Part shown: in pieces, positions 10,762 through 21,133 of the stretch
How positions within the stretch are numbered: the stretch's first letter is position 1
Layout of the letters: the number at the start of each line of letters is the position of its first letter
NCBI GenBank assembly: GCA_003116975.1
Contig: BGKB01000062.1
Location: forward strand, 124,001 to 188,000
DNA length: 64,000 nt
Reading direction: 5' to 3'
Source of the DNA: Aurantiochytrium sp. KH105
Lineage: Eukaryota; Sar; Bigyra; Thraustochytrida; Thraustochytriidae
Made by a program: the position numbers and the translations under genes
Notes under the pieces: model-generated
The model's database searches: none
What the model was told of the DNA's origin: nothing
Seen by the model: only the letters and a program-made list of their open reading frames with translations

Positions 10762-11361
10762 ATGGACGCGGTCGCGGCAGCGCGATGCTTTGACGCTTTT
10801 GACCGCGGGAACAAGGGCTGGCTCACCTCGCAGGAGACCGAGTTCGCCATGGCAGCTCTCTTGGGCCTAAGACCCCCACGGTTTGAGGTCGCGCGGCTGG
10901 TGGAGGCGTCGAGAGCACGCGCGGAGAGGAGCGCGCAAGACGAGAGCGAGCAGAGCGTAGCTGAGCATCATGAAGAAGGAGATGACGACGATGATGCGGA
11001 GGAGGAGAAGGAGGAGAAAAGGAAAACGGACCGAGAAGGCGTTGACAAGGAGACGTTTCTAGCTGCCATGTCAAGTAAACTTTGCAGGGTCGATCAAGAC
11101 GATGTCATTCGTGCAACCTTTGCAGCCTTTGACGTAGGCTGTCGCGGATTTCTTGTGTATGAGGATGTTCTCACGTGCTTTCGTCACGTTCTTCCCTCTG
11201 TTTCACCGCAACTGGTGAAAGATGCCTTTGCACTCGCAGACCGTGACAATGATGGTCGCGTTGGCTACGGAGAGTTTGCGTTGTTAATGCGAAGCCATGC
11301 AAATACGGAACGGCTTCAGCCAAGGACAAACTCTTCTATCTTTGCGTCTTCAATTCGCTGA
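10762..11361 (+). CDS. EFCAB11: EFCAB11-like EF-hand protein
   Basis: 199-residue EF-hand protein. The last EF loop is canonical: D160-x-D162-x-D164-G-x-V-x-Y-x-E171. The first loop (starting D14) and the third (D124 region, CRGFLVYED) are degenerate and retain only the overall helix-loop-helix pattern. The order and wording of the segments (a KGWL-type loop, a region resembling LLGLRPPRFEV, then FAAFD-RGFL and DRDNDG) closely resemble animal EFCAB11, a small calcium-binding protein of poorly known function. An inserted acidic stretch (about 68-88, mostly Asp and Glu) is not expected in EFCAB11 and lengthens the protein. ATG start in a reasonable context, single exon. The assignment to EFCAB11 rests on remembered pattern, not an alignment. 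Confidence 0.85.
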   Translation: MDAVAAARCFDAFDRGNKGWLTSQETEFAMAALLGLRPPRFEVARLVEASRARAERSAQDESEQSVAEHHEEGDDDDDAEEEKEEKRKTDREGVDKETFLAAMSSKLCRVDQDDVIRATFAAFDVGCRGFLVYEDVLTCFRHVLPSVSPQLVKDAFALADRDNDGRVGYGEFALLMRSHANTERLQPRTNSSIFASSIR

Positions 11362-11731
11362 GGGAGAGTGATGGAAAGGAAAAGCGGTTCGTTCAGCAGG
11401 GGGAGCGTTTCGAGCGCGCGCTCTTGCTTGCTTGCTTGCTTGCTTTTCGAAGAAGTGAGTAGTAGACGCGACCTCTGCCTCTCGGCTTTTGGCAGTTCGC
11501 CTTTGCCTCCGCCATAATACGTGATCCTCGCCCCATCCCCTGCATTATCCTCTTCACACACATACATACAAGCCACAACAAGAGTGGAAGAAGCAGAAAG
11601 GAGAGAAGTCCAAAACGCCGGGACAATTCGTTCATTGGTTTTGTGGCGATAATATCAATCTAACAGGTCGATAAAGGGTTGGCCCACAGAGCCAGTGACA
11701 GGGGTTTATTGCTGAAGAGGTGAATAGGTTT
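11362..11731. other. Convergent 3' spacer
   Basis: 370 bp between the 3' ends of the EF-hand and cold-shock genes. It contains a CTTG tetranucleotide run at about 11424-11444. No gene is visible. Confidence 0.5.
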
Positions 11732-12076
11732 TTAATCGGTGGTGCCAATCTTGCGGACGAACTGTGCCTGCTGGCGGCCGGTGGATTCGTCGACGACAAG
11801 GTTGAACTCAACCTTTTGGTTGTCCCGGAGCGTGCGGAACTCGTCCTCGACCTGCTCAATACCAGTAAAGTGCACAAAGACATCGTTGCCGCCGTTTTCG
11901 GGAATGATAAAGCCAAAACCCTTGTGCTCGTCAAACCACTTGACGGTGCCGGTCATGTTGTTGCCCGAGACGGACGAGAGCATGCGCGCAAAGCTAGTGG
12001 GGGCGGCGGCGGCCTCAACCTGGGCCACACGGGCGAGAACGCCCACACGGGCCATCTGTTTTGCGGCGGCGAACAT
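11732..12076 (-). CDS. Cold-shock-domain protein with mitochondrial-type leader
   Basis: 114 residues. A single cold-shock (OB-fold) domain spans about 42-110, starting [19 protein letters not shown]1 is KGFGFI (52-57) and RNP2 is DVFVHF (65-70), the two nucleic-acid-binding motifs, with the conserved aromatic residues intact. The first ~35 residues are rich in Ala, Arg, Val and Ser with no acidic residue apart from one Glu, and end near a plausible cleavage region, which resembles a mitochondrial presequence. The likely role is single-stranded RNA or DNA binding in mitochondria. The domain is bacterial in length and layout, without the extra tails of animal Y-box proteins. ATG start, single exon. 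Divergent from the SYLF gene. Confidence 0.92.
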   Translation of the reverse strand: MFAAAKQMARVGVLARVAQVEAAAAPTSFARMLSSVSGNNMTGTVKWFDEHKGFGFIIPENGGNDVFVHFTGIEQVEDEFRTLRDNQKVEFNLVVDESTGRQQAQFVRKIGTTD

Positions 12077-13598
12077 CTTGATAATTTGGGTATCTGCAAC
12101 AATCTCTTTCCTTTTCTACTCCCTGCGCATCACAATTTTCAAACACGCATTCAGTTTTCAACCGGTCAGTCATTTACTCATTCATGCCTTGTTCAACAAT
12201 ATTGAGGATCGCGCGAGCCGCAACGCAACACGAACATGGACTCCTCCGGACCGCGGCGGGCCCGTGGATCCGAGAACTTTTTCGTTCACGCAGATGCTGC
12301 TGCTTCGAGATCACTCCTCGCAGAATCCAGTTCGCGCAACGAGCCCTCTCGTCCACGTCGCGTCGCCCGGCTTCTCCTCGCACCCTGCCCTCCGTCCTCG
12401 CCGCGCGCTCGCACGGGCTTCTCCCTCCGGTCGCGCGTTTTCGCCTCCGCGGCGCTGCGCCACCCACCACCCGTGCATCTTCTTGCCCACTCTCGCATCA
12501 TTCATCTCCCGCGCCACCACCGACGCGCGCCCGGCCTCGTGCCGGCCGCTCTCGCGCCTCGCCGCGCGCGTCGCCCTCGCGCGCGCTCTCCGCGCCTCTC
12601 CGCGCCGCCGCGCGGGGCTTGCTCGCTCGAGCTCGCGTACCTGGGTGGTGCGCCAAATCGACTTTGGTGGACGGCCTCCTTGCCCTCGCCCTTTTCCTCT
12701 TTCCCGCCCAGCTGCCAGCCCGAAACCGCGCCTTCGCCCCATTTCCGACTTGCGCCGTGCCCCGCACACTCGCCCTCCGCGCCATTCTCCACTTGGCGCC
12801 CGCCCCTCGCGCCGGCCGGGCCTGAAGTCGCGCGGAACGTTCTCTCCCGCCAAGAGAGAGAACGCCGCCCGCCCGGAAACACTGCTGCATTGCGTTGCGC
12901 AGGAGGAAAGAAGGAGATGCGTTGCGCGTGAGGAAAGAAATGCGTTGCGCACGCGAAAGTGCGTTGCGCGCGTCTGTATCTCCCGGGCCTCGGCCTCACG
13001 GGGAGGCCGCAGATCCTGATTCCCGAGCAGAGCAGCGAGCAAGGTACGTCGCGCGCGGGGCGGGCGCGCGGGCGGAGCGCGCGGGCGCGCGGGCGCGCCG
13101 GCGGGCGGGCTGGCCGGGCGGGCGAGCGAGACACGGCGTGTCCTCTCGCGTCCGGCGGGGATGCGTGGAAGGACGGATGGTTGATGGATGGATGGATGGA
13201 TGGGATGGATAGATGGGGCGAATCGAGCCGCCCGTGACGCCTCGCGACCAGTCGAGCAGGGCGGCCTCCGCGGACGCTCGAGAGGCGGGGCAGCCGGGAG
13301 ACGCGGGCCGAGGGACGCGAGCGAGACCCGGCCGCAGCGCGAGCGCCGGGCGCCCCGCTGCCTGTCCTGATGGGGGCTGATCGTGGCGGCGTGCGAGAGA
13401 AAGATATTGTGGAGGGGAGAACTAACGGCATCGAATCGGATCGAACACACGACATGTTCCGGCCGGCCGCGCTCGGGTCGCATGGATGTGATGGCCGAAT
13501 GCACGCATACGCAGAATTGACAGTAGTAGAAACAGCAGTAGCAGCAAAAAGTTGACAGCGAGAAGCACAAGCAGTTCGTTTTTTCCGCAAGAGACAAA
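12077..13598. promoter_or_regulatory. Shared GC-rich upstream region of CSD and SYLF genes
   Basis: 1.5 kb between two divergent genes. It is very GC-rich and CpG-rich, so long open frames appear on both strands (up to about 480 codons on the minus strand). They begin at non-ATG codons or overlap the SYLF exon and have compositional rather than protein-like sequence. A GGAT-type microsatellite lies at about 13176-13215. It probably contains both promoters. Confidence 0.45.
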
Positions 13599-14431
13599 AT
13601 GTCGATCCGCACAGCCGCCTCGTATGTGCCAGAGATGCTTCTCGACGCACCCAAGGAGATGATGCAGTACGATGCTGTAAAGCAGATCAAGGAGTGCGTG
13701 GGTGTGGCATTTCTGCGCATGTTTCGCGCCGGATGCATTGTGACGGTGCGCGGCGGCGAGGGCATCGTCCTCAAGAAGAAGACAGACGGCTCCTTTAGCG
13801 CCCCCGTCGCGGTGAATATGCTCGGCCCGTAAGTTTACTCGCCATCTCAGCCATGGCCCTTCTTTCTTCTTACAAGGGTATTCATCTGGTGAGCCAAGGC
13901 GACCTGGTCATCCGGAGGCGTTTGTGGCATCGAAAACTGACGCGGTCCTTTTCATCTTCTTTTATATTCTTTCCTAGGTCCATCGGCGCTTCCATTGGTG
14001 TGGGCATGACGGACTTTATCATCTTCTTCAAGACGGAGGCCGCTCTGGATGGCTTTGTCCAGAACGCTGGCACGGTCGGCGTGAACGGGTCTTTGACCGC
14101 CGGACCTCTTGGTCGCGAGGCCGAGGCTCTCATTACTACCAAATCCAAGGAGGGCATTATCGTCTTCGCAAGCAGCAAGGGCCTCTACGGCGGTGTCTCG
14201 CTCGAGTTCGGTGGCGTCATGGCCAACAGCTCTGCCAACCAGAACCAGTATGGACGTCCCGTGACCCCTGCTGAGATCTTCGAGTCCGAGTCGGCCCCCA
14301 AGGGCGACCCATATGACAAGATGTACAGCGCGCTGGATGACCTCATGAACCAGGAAATTCCGGATGAGACACCCTCGGCGGCGGCAAAGAGCGAGCTTCC
14401 TGCTGACGAGCAGGTGGTGGCCTCGCAGTAG
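13599..14431 (+). CDS. SYLF (Ysc84/SH3YL1-type) lipid-binding protein, one intron
   Basis: Spliced from 13599-13828 and 13978-14431 to give 227 residues. The donor is GTAAGT and the acceptor is preceded by a pyrimidine-rich stretch ending CCTAG. The junction splits a Pro codon and keeps the frame (NMLGP-SIGAS). The SYLF hallmarks are present: a helical start, then CIVTVRGGEGIVLKK, SIGASIGVGMTDFIIFF, and the Gly-rich strands around LYGGVSLEFGGV. SYLF domains bind phosphoinositides and are found in endocytic proteins (yeast Ysc84/Lsb3, animal SH3YL1) together with SH3 domains. Here there is no SH3 domain, only a Ser/Ala/Glu-rich tail, so it is a stand-alone SYLF protein as in bacteria and some protists. 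ATG context is AAAATGT. Confidence 0.93.
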
Positions 14432-15325
14432 ACTTTTGGCAAAGCATCGGATGCACAACTAGGAGTTCCACTGGGTGTGCAGATTCACACGTTGGTCTCA
14501 GAGCGAGAGGCAGAATAACGCAAAGTTTCAAGGGTTCCAAGGACGACAGAAAGACGAAAGAAAGAGAGAGAGAGAGAGCATCGTCAGTAGCAAAAGGTGG
14601 AACGAACCGATTTTCAGTGTTTGATTCTTGTTCTCTTTATATTTGGTGATGGGGCTGCGTTCAAGCTGGCGTGCATGACAGAAACGATTCGTAGATTCGT
14701 CAATTACAAGCTCTTTTGCCTGCATGCTGTCCAGCTTTGTGTTTCTCTTGAGTCTTTTCGCGCCTGGCTCAAACATTGCTGAAGTAAGAGAAAGCAGAGA
14801 CTTTAACATTCTATACCACATTGCGACATATTACCCGAAAGCGACTCATTCTCATTGCCAGATTTTAAAATAATTATGGCCGATTTGAAAACCGTCTTCA
14901 AGGTCTCTTGAGGAAACTTTGTGAAATTTATTTGCTCGTGCAGAAGCGAGTGTTTCCTAAAAGAACGGAAAAACCCTATGAACTTTTACTGTATCTTTGC
15001 AATGGTCGGTCCAAACGACTGCTATCTACGGACGAGACGACTTGTACGGTCAAGAAGGACGACGAAACTGAATATTCCATGCTGACAAGAATACTTACAA
15101 CTGTATAACAACATGTAATCCAGGAAAAAGATAGACTTATCAAGGCATAAAACGAGTTGTCTGAAGAAAGAGGCGCTGTCCACTTGTCACGGAATGCCAC
15201 GTAGAGCGCCAAATGAAAGCAACAAAGAGTAATGGTTTCGATGGCTCTTCTATTTCTTTTTCTTTTTCCTCAACGATCGGTGAAAAAGAGTCATCGTATA
15301 CCGAGCAAATTAGAGGGACGCAAAA
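14432..15325. other. Convergent 3' spacer, AT-richer
   Basis: 894 bp between two 3' ends, lower in GC than the surroundings. It contains a GA dinucleotide run near 14563-14579. ORFs are at most about 97 codons and unrecognised. Likely 3' UTRs and terminators. Confidence 0.45.
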
Positions 15326-18300
15326 TCACTTTGGTCGAAGGAGCAGACGCATCTTCTCGTCGAGCCAAATGTGATCATGCTTGATGTCGTGCGCTGATGG
15401 GACTCTGTGCAAAGAGGACATGGCGGTCTTTGCCAGGAGATTCGCAACAGCGTCATCGCGGTAGCGCGCCTCGAGCTTGGAGATCGTCACGACAGACTCG
15501 AGAAGAAAATCCTTACCCGCGCGCATCTTGACTTGAAGGTTGTCGACAGAGATAGAAACCTGAGTGACACGCAAAAGAGTGCTGACACGGCACAATCGGG
15601 GCACGCGGCGGCCATTTTCGTCGACGAGAACGTGGAGCATGTCGGAGAGCAACATTTCCACGGAAGAGCGACGCTTGGGCTCCGCCTTTGCACCCGCCGA
15701 GTCGTTTTCTGCAGCGCAGGCCTGCTGCGAGGCCTCAACGGTGGCCTTGGTGCTCCTCTTCGCCCCAGTCTCGTCAGTAGAACCGTTCAGAGACTTGGAG
15801 TGTCTAGAACCGGCGGCAGACTCTGTGCCGCTGCCCGTGCTTCCCGTGCTGGCCTTGTTGCCACCCGATCCATTTTCGTTCGAGTCGCTGCTGGCAGCGG
15901 CCTCGCGATGGTGATGATGGTGGTGACGAGAGAGACCTGCCTTGTTGGACTCCTCGGACCGATTGCGACCGGACCCACTCGAGCCGGCGGATCCGCTATT
16001 CTCGTTGCTGTTGCTCTCGCCCGAGCCATTGCCAGCGGATCCGGAGCCGCCAAGGCCGCTGTGCGAGCTGGAGCTAGACGAGTAGTCAGCCGAGACCATT
16101 GCCGCAGTGTCGTTTCCGGAGCCGCTGTTGCTTCCACTCTGGTTATTCGGATTGCTCCCTGAGCTGCCAAGGACCCCTCCTGAGCTGCCACCAGAGCTGC
16201 CACTCGAGCCGGCCCGCTCGCCATGATGGTTAGCAGGACGACGGAGCTTGGAGACAGCACTTTCGACCTTGCTGCTGATCGCCAGCACAAACCGCGTCAC
16301 CTCCTCGGGGCTGACAAGCATCTCAACCAGAGGATCGAGGCCGTAGGGGAGAACGCCGTCGCAAAAGCCGCGCAGCGGCAGCAGTTGCTTGGCGCTGCGC
16401 ACGCCAAGCATCGAGTTCATCGCGGCGTTGACGTCGATAAAGCTCAAGTACGGCGCACCACCTTGCATGCTCTTGGAATGCCGCCAGAGGCAGGCAATCT
16501 TGAGGAGCGGTGTGCGCGTGTGCTCGAGGCTGTCCTCGGAGTTGCTGCTCGTGTTGCTGCTGCTGCTGCCGAGAAGCCATGCGAGTCCCGAGGACATGGG
16601 CGTCTCTTTGAGCCGGAAGTGGCGCTCTTCGATCTCGACGGGCGTTCCGGGCGGACTTGGACTACGTTGGCCAGGAGAGAGATCGCGTCGGATTTCGTTT
16701 GAGTTCGAGTTTGACCCCGAGTCCCGATCTGACCCTGCCTGATTCTCTCCGCCGCTGTTGGAGCTGACACCCTCTACGCTGCCGCTGAAGCTGCCGCTCG
16801 ACTCGCCGGAGCCGGGTCCACTGCCAGATCCCACGGCAGACGAAAAAGGAACGGCGTCGTCCTCCGAGGTGCCCGACCCGTTGGCAGATTGATAAGGCCG
16901 CGATACGCGTGGGCCGACATACATTTCTCCACTGGCGGGATCCTCGCGTGCTAGCGTCGTGGCGAGGCGCGAGCTCGGATCGCGCGACGTAAAAATGTAC
17001 TGCAGTTTGTCGGCCCACTTGCGGGTCACGCTCTCGGTGAGGGAGTCGCCCTTTGCGCTAAAGAACCGGATAAGGGTGGAAAAGAAGAAGCGCGTGGCCT
17101 TGGTGCTCCGTGAAGACTCAATGGAGGCAAAGCGAGGCATGCGGTCGTCACCCTTTTGACCGGCTAGAATGCGAAAGTAGCGATCCTGCATTTGCGGGCC
17201 GAGAAGGCGGAGAAAGACGACGAGAATGCGTCGAAGAGGGTCCGAAAGGCTCGAGATGCGTTCCTCGCTGGAGGGGCTCTCGTTAGCCAGAGGGGTGGTC
17301 TGGCCCTTTTGACGCTTGTCAGGTCGATTCTGACGCTCGGTTTCCTCTTCGCTACCACTGCTTCCGCCGCTGTCACGTTGTCGCCGGAACTGGCTGGAGT
17401 TGTGTCCGTGGTAGTGGTGGTGATGCTTGTGGTGGTGGGTCCTTCCGGAGGGCGATTCGCGGTTGCGCTTGCGCGAGATCTTGTCTGAGCTCGAACGTTT
17501 GCGCGTTTCCGTGGTAGTAGACGCAGCCGCTGAGGTGCGTGGTCTTGAGGCCTTGCGCTGCAAGCCTGCGAGGAACTGCTGATTTGAGGGCATTTGCTGC
17601 GACATGGCGACGGGGATCCCAGAAAGGTTTGCTCCGGGGAGCGAGGTTGCTGGCATATGATTTTGGTTCTGGATGAGGTTTTGCTGTGGTTGGTGTTGTT
17701 GCTGGTACGGCTGTCCCTGTTGCTGCTGCTGGAACTGCTGCTGGAACTGCTGCTGGTTCTGTGGGTTCATCCACATCATCATCATCGGGTTCAATCCATT
17801 TTGCTGTTGTTGTTGTTGCTGCATATGCTGGAATATGTTGGGTTGTTGTTGTTGTTGCTGCTGCGGCTGCTGCTGCATATGCTGGCCCTGCATGGTCGTG
17901 CCCTGCTGGGTCGGTCGTTGCTGAGTCTGCTGTTGCTGCTGGAGAAGAATTTGCATCGCGGCGTCTGAGCTGAGCCCACTGTTGGCGATCCAGGACTGCA
18001 TGCCCCCGCTTTGCATGTCCTGGCTCTGAAGTGGGAGAAAGGGATTGTTGGTGGCTGTGGTGGTAGTGCTATTGTTGCTGCTGCCAGCGGTCTGGTTGGC
18101 GTTGGTGCCTGCGTTGCTGTTGTTGTTATTGTTGGTGCTGCTGATGCTCCTGGTGCTGCCGCTGTTGCTCGTGAGAGCTGAAGACGAGGAAGGTCCGCTC
18201 GCAGAGTTAGCATCACCACTCGCGTTGCCCGGCGCGAGTTGCATGCTACCAAAGGACGAGGCACTTGCAGAGCCAGCAGTTGGCGCTGTCGTGCCCGAGG

Positions 18301-18988
18301 AAGCCGAGGATGACACATTCGTTGCGGCGTCCATGCTGCCTTGGGACATGTTTTGGGCGCCAGGATAAGCGTAGCTGTTCACCGATGGTTGCTGCAGCTG
18401 ATGCTGTTGCTGTTGTGACTGTGGAAAACCTGATAAAAGGGCAGCGGGGTTGCCAGTATTGCCGCTGTTGCTGGTGCCGTTGCTGTTGTTGGTGTTGCCG
18501 AAGAAGGGCATGCTGTTGAAGTTGTTGAGCAATTGCGACGAGCCTTGGTGCTGCTGTTGCGGTTGTTGCAAAGCTTGCTGGACACTCTGTGGCATGTACG
18601 GGTTCTGGGTTCCAGGTCTAATGATGTAGGTCTGTCCACCACTGACGACCTGGTAAGGTTGCATAGGCTGCTGTGCAAAGTACTCGGGCTGCCGCTTGCG
18701 ACCTCGCTTGTGTTGCTCACGGAAGACGCACTCCATGCCGCGGCGCTCGCAGCGCTTGCAGATGGGGTAGCCTTCGCACTTGACCTTGACCCTTGTGCAG
18801 TTCTCGCAGGTGCGTTTCATGGTGGGGGGCGCCTCCACCACTGGTGCGCTGAGGCAGCTGGTGGACCCTCCTGTGCTCGAGTTGTGGTCGACGCTGCCCG
18901 TCCCGTGCGACTGCAGCGACCCGTGCCGCTTGCGGCTCGAGGCCTTCGAGCTCGCGGACTTGCTCGTCGCGTCTCTAGATTTCCCCAT
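15326..18988 (-). CDS. Zn(II)2Cys6 binuclear-cluster transcription factor, Gln/Ser-rich
   Basis: 1220 residues. An N-terminal zinc cluster has the exact C-x2-C-x6-C-x5-C-x2-C-x6-C spacing (Cys 61, 64, 71, 77, 80, 87), followed by a basic stretch (HKRGRKRQ). Such domains bind CGG-type half sites, usually as dimers. The region from ~105 to ~480 is dominated by polyglutamine and Asn/Ser-rich low complexity, resembling activation domains. A basic Arg/Lys/His-rich segment follows near 490-540. Two conserved-looking stretches interrupt the Ser/Gly-rich linkers: about 580-680 and 830-930. The latter, around FIDVNAAMNSMLG and VSPEEVTRFVLAISSKV, could be a PAS-like fold as in fungal ERT1/AcuK regulators. 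The C-terminal ~140 residues (EMLLSDMLHVLVDENGR onward) are also well ordered. ATG start, no intron. This zinc-cluster family is best known from fungi. Confidence 0.9.
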   Translation of the reverse strand: MGKSRDATSKSASSKASSRKRHGSLQSHGTGSVDHNSSTGGSTSCLSAPVVEAPPTMKRTCENCTRVKVKCEGYPICKRCERRGMECVFREQHKRGRKRQPEYFAQQPMQPYQVVSGGQTYIIRPGTQNPYMPQSVQQALQQPQQQHQGSSQLLNNFNSMPFFGNTNNSNGTSNSGNTGNPAALLSGFPQSQQQQHQLQQPSVNSYAYPGAQNMSQGSMDAATNVSSSASSGTTAPTAGSASASSFGSMQLAPGNASGDANSASGPSSSSALTSNSGSTRSISSTNNNNNSNAGTNANQTAGSSNNSTTTTATNNPFLPLQSQDMQSGGMQSWIANSGLSSDAAMQILLQQQQQTQQRPTQQGTTMQGQHMQQQPQQQQQQQPNIFQHMQQQQQQQNGLNPMMMMWMNPQNQQQFQQQFQQQQQGQPYQQQHQPQQNLIQNQNHMPATSLPGANLSGIPVAMSQQMPSNQQFLAGLQRKASRPRTSAAASTTTETRKRSSSDKISRKRNRESPSGRTHHHKHHHHYHGHNSSQFRRQRDSGGSSGSEEETERQNRPDKRQKGQTTPLANESPSSEERISSLSDPLRRILVVFLRLLGPQMQDRYFRILAGQKGDDRMPRFASIESSRSTKATRFFFSTLIRFFSAKGDSLTESVTRKWADKLQYIFTSRDPSSRLATTLAREDPASGEMYVGPRVSRPYQSANGSGTSEDDAVPFSSAVGSGSGPGSGESSGSFSGSVEGVSSNSGGENQAGSDRDSGSNSNSNEIRRDLSPGQRSPSPPGTPVEIEERHFRLKETPMSSGLAWLLGSSSSNTSSNSEDSLEHTRTPLLKIACLWRHSKSMQGGAPYLSFIDVNAAMNSMLGVRSAKQLLPLRGFCDGVLPYGLDPLVEMLVSPEEVTRFVLAISSKVESAVSKLRRPANHHGERAGSSGSSGGSSGGVLGSSGSNPNNQSGSNSGSGNDTAAMVSADYSSSSSSHSGLGGSGSAGNGSGESNSNENSGSAGSSGSGRNRSEESNKAGLSRHHHHHHREAAASSDSNENGSGGNKASTGSTGSGTESAAGSRHSKSLNGSTDETGAKRSTKATVEASQQACAAENDSAGAKAEPKRRSSVEMLLSDMLHVLVDENGRRVPRLCRVSTLLRVTQVSISVDNLQVKMRAGKDFLLESVVTISKLEARYRDDAVANLLAKTAMSSLHRVPSAHDIKHDHIWLDEKMRLLLRPK

Positions 18989-21035
18989 CTCCGCCTCGGC
19001 GAAATCGGCGCCGCTCTGCTTCTGCTTGGGGGACGGAGGGGCCGGCGAGGCTGAAAACCCCCCCCGAAGGTTAGTGCTTCAAGCAGACAGTGGTGAGGTG
19101 AGGGGAGGAGTAGTGGGGAACGCGGGGAGCTCCGCGCTACCCTTCTGTTTCCCCTTCTTCTTGCCTTCTTTCTTTTTCTCTCTCTCTTGTCTGTTGTCTC
19201 CTTGTTCGTGGCTAACTCTGGTCGGTCGGCCGGGCGGCCTCTCTCGCCTTCGCGCTCTTTCGCGCTCGCGGGCGGCGGGCTCGCGAGCGGGCGCGCGGGC
19301 GCGGGCGCGGGCGCGCGGGCACGGCGCGGCGGCGGGTAGGCGGAAGGACGGGCCGCGCCGGGCCGGGAGGGCGCCGCGGGATAGGGCGCTAGCTAGTTAA
19401 TTAGAGAGCGAGCGAGCGGAGTTTGGAGCTCTCCTGCTCGACGCACGCGCTGCGCGGGCGACGGTGGCGCGCTCGGGGCGCGGCGCCTGCGCGCGGGGTG
19501 GGCGGCTGCGTCCTACTCCTGCGCCCACGCGCAAGCCTCGCGGGCGCGCGCGCGGGCGGAAGGGGGCGAAAGCGAAGGCGGCGCGCGTCTGCCGACTTGG
19601 GCAGCCAATGATGCGCCTTGAGCGCTGGCGCTGCTCAATCTCCGCGAAGGCGCAACGCACGAATGTACGGCCTGCGCGCGAACGGGGTCTGCGCGCGGGC
19701 GCGGCGGCGGGGAGAGCGGCGCTCTTCTCGCGCGGCGGCTGCGGCTGCGGCTGCGGCGGCGGCGGCGGCGGCGGCGGCGTGCAAGGGCGAGCGGTCACAA
19801 CGACGCTGCGCACGCCTCTCTCTCTCTCTTTAGAAGTCTGCCGCGGCCGTCGGGCCGGCCTCGCCTGCTTTTTACGCCGCGATGTTTCCAAGGACAAGCT
19901 GGTTGGATCTCAAAAGGGCCGGCGGAAAGCTAGCTTTGCCAAGCTGTGGGCTATCGGCGCCCGAGTTCAAAGTATTTTGTGAGGATATCGGCAAAATAGG
20001 CGCCTGATTACGCCGCTCATCTGGCAAGCTGTGAGTACCTCTGCGGGGCTCGCGGCTTTATCGAACGCTTGCCAAATCGATCAGGCGACCGAAATTCACA
20101 GGTCCTCCGCCCCCGATCGCGAGGTGTGGGAGCGTCGCGCAGCAGGCGAATTTCTTTCCCTCTTCGGCCCCAACGCAGCTTTTCGCCTTGGGGACCGCTG
20201 CGGGACCACAGCCGCTGCCGCCGGCGGATGCTACGCGCCTGGTGGGGGGGAGAGTGTTGTTGGGATGAGAGGGTGGAAGGGGGAAAGCAGTAAAGCGCGA
20301 AGGCGAGGACGAAAGAGTGCGCAGCCAGTGGCAGTGGAGGGGCAGCTGAGGACGGAGCGAAAAAAAGGGGTTTGAGAGGGCGTGAGCGAGATGGGGTAGA
20401 GAGAGCGAAAGTAAAATAAGAATTGGAAAGAATTGGGTAAAATAAGAGAAAGCATGACGGAAGGAAAGGAGAGGGAAGGGAGGAGGAATAAGGAGCACAA
20501 CTGCGCAAATAGATCGAAAAGAAACGCCGCGAGGCAAGCAACCAAGGCGAGCGAGTCAACGCCTCGCAGCCTCACCCCCCTTCCCCCATTCCACCTCTCC
20601 ATGGTGACCTTCGCACCAAAGCTCCCAGCGCACTGCAAGGCAACGAGAAGAATCGAGAAGGCCGAAGTCAAGAGAGAGAGAAGCCGAGGCGAAGTGGCGA
20701 AGCGGACGACCGCCGCTGTGCACTGGCAGCGCTGACACTGGTCGCATGCCTGCCTGCCTGCCATTCAGCCTGCCAGGCCGCCCGCCAGACCGCTGCCGCT
20801 GGCTGTTTTTCTTTTCGAGGACCGACCTGCGGCTCCTTGGATTTTCGCTTTTTTCTCCCGCCGCCAATGCTCAAGTCAGACCTCGCCTCGACACACCGGC
20901 TGCAGCTGGCTGGCTGCAGCTAGCTGGCTGTGGCAGCACAGCACCACGTAGCCCGCGCGCTATAGGGCCGGGAGTCGAGGACAGACGTCACTCTGCTCCC
21001 TCACTCTCCCGCACGTTGGGTTTGGCAATCCGACG

Positions 21036-21133
21036 CGATGCGATGTGATGCGATGCGATGCTATGCGATGCGATGCGATGCGATGCGATGCGATGCGATG
21101 CGATGCGATGCGATGCGATGCGATGCGATGCGA
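21036..21133. repeat. Tandem CGATG pentanucleotide array
   Basis: About 19 consecutive units of CGATG, with two variant units (TGATG and CTATG). The frame cycles every 15 bases, so it encodes no stop on several frames and creates artefactual ORFs on both strands. It lies inside the long gene-free region. Confidence 0.95.

Noticed and set aside
12311-13774. 487-codon minus-strand ORF
   Set aside because: Overlaps the SYLF exon on the opposite strand, GC-driven, with no protein-like motifs.
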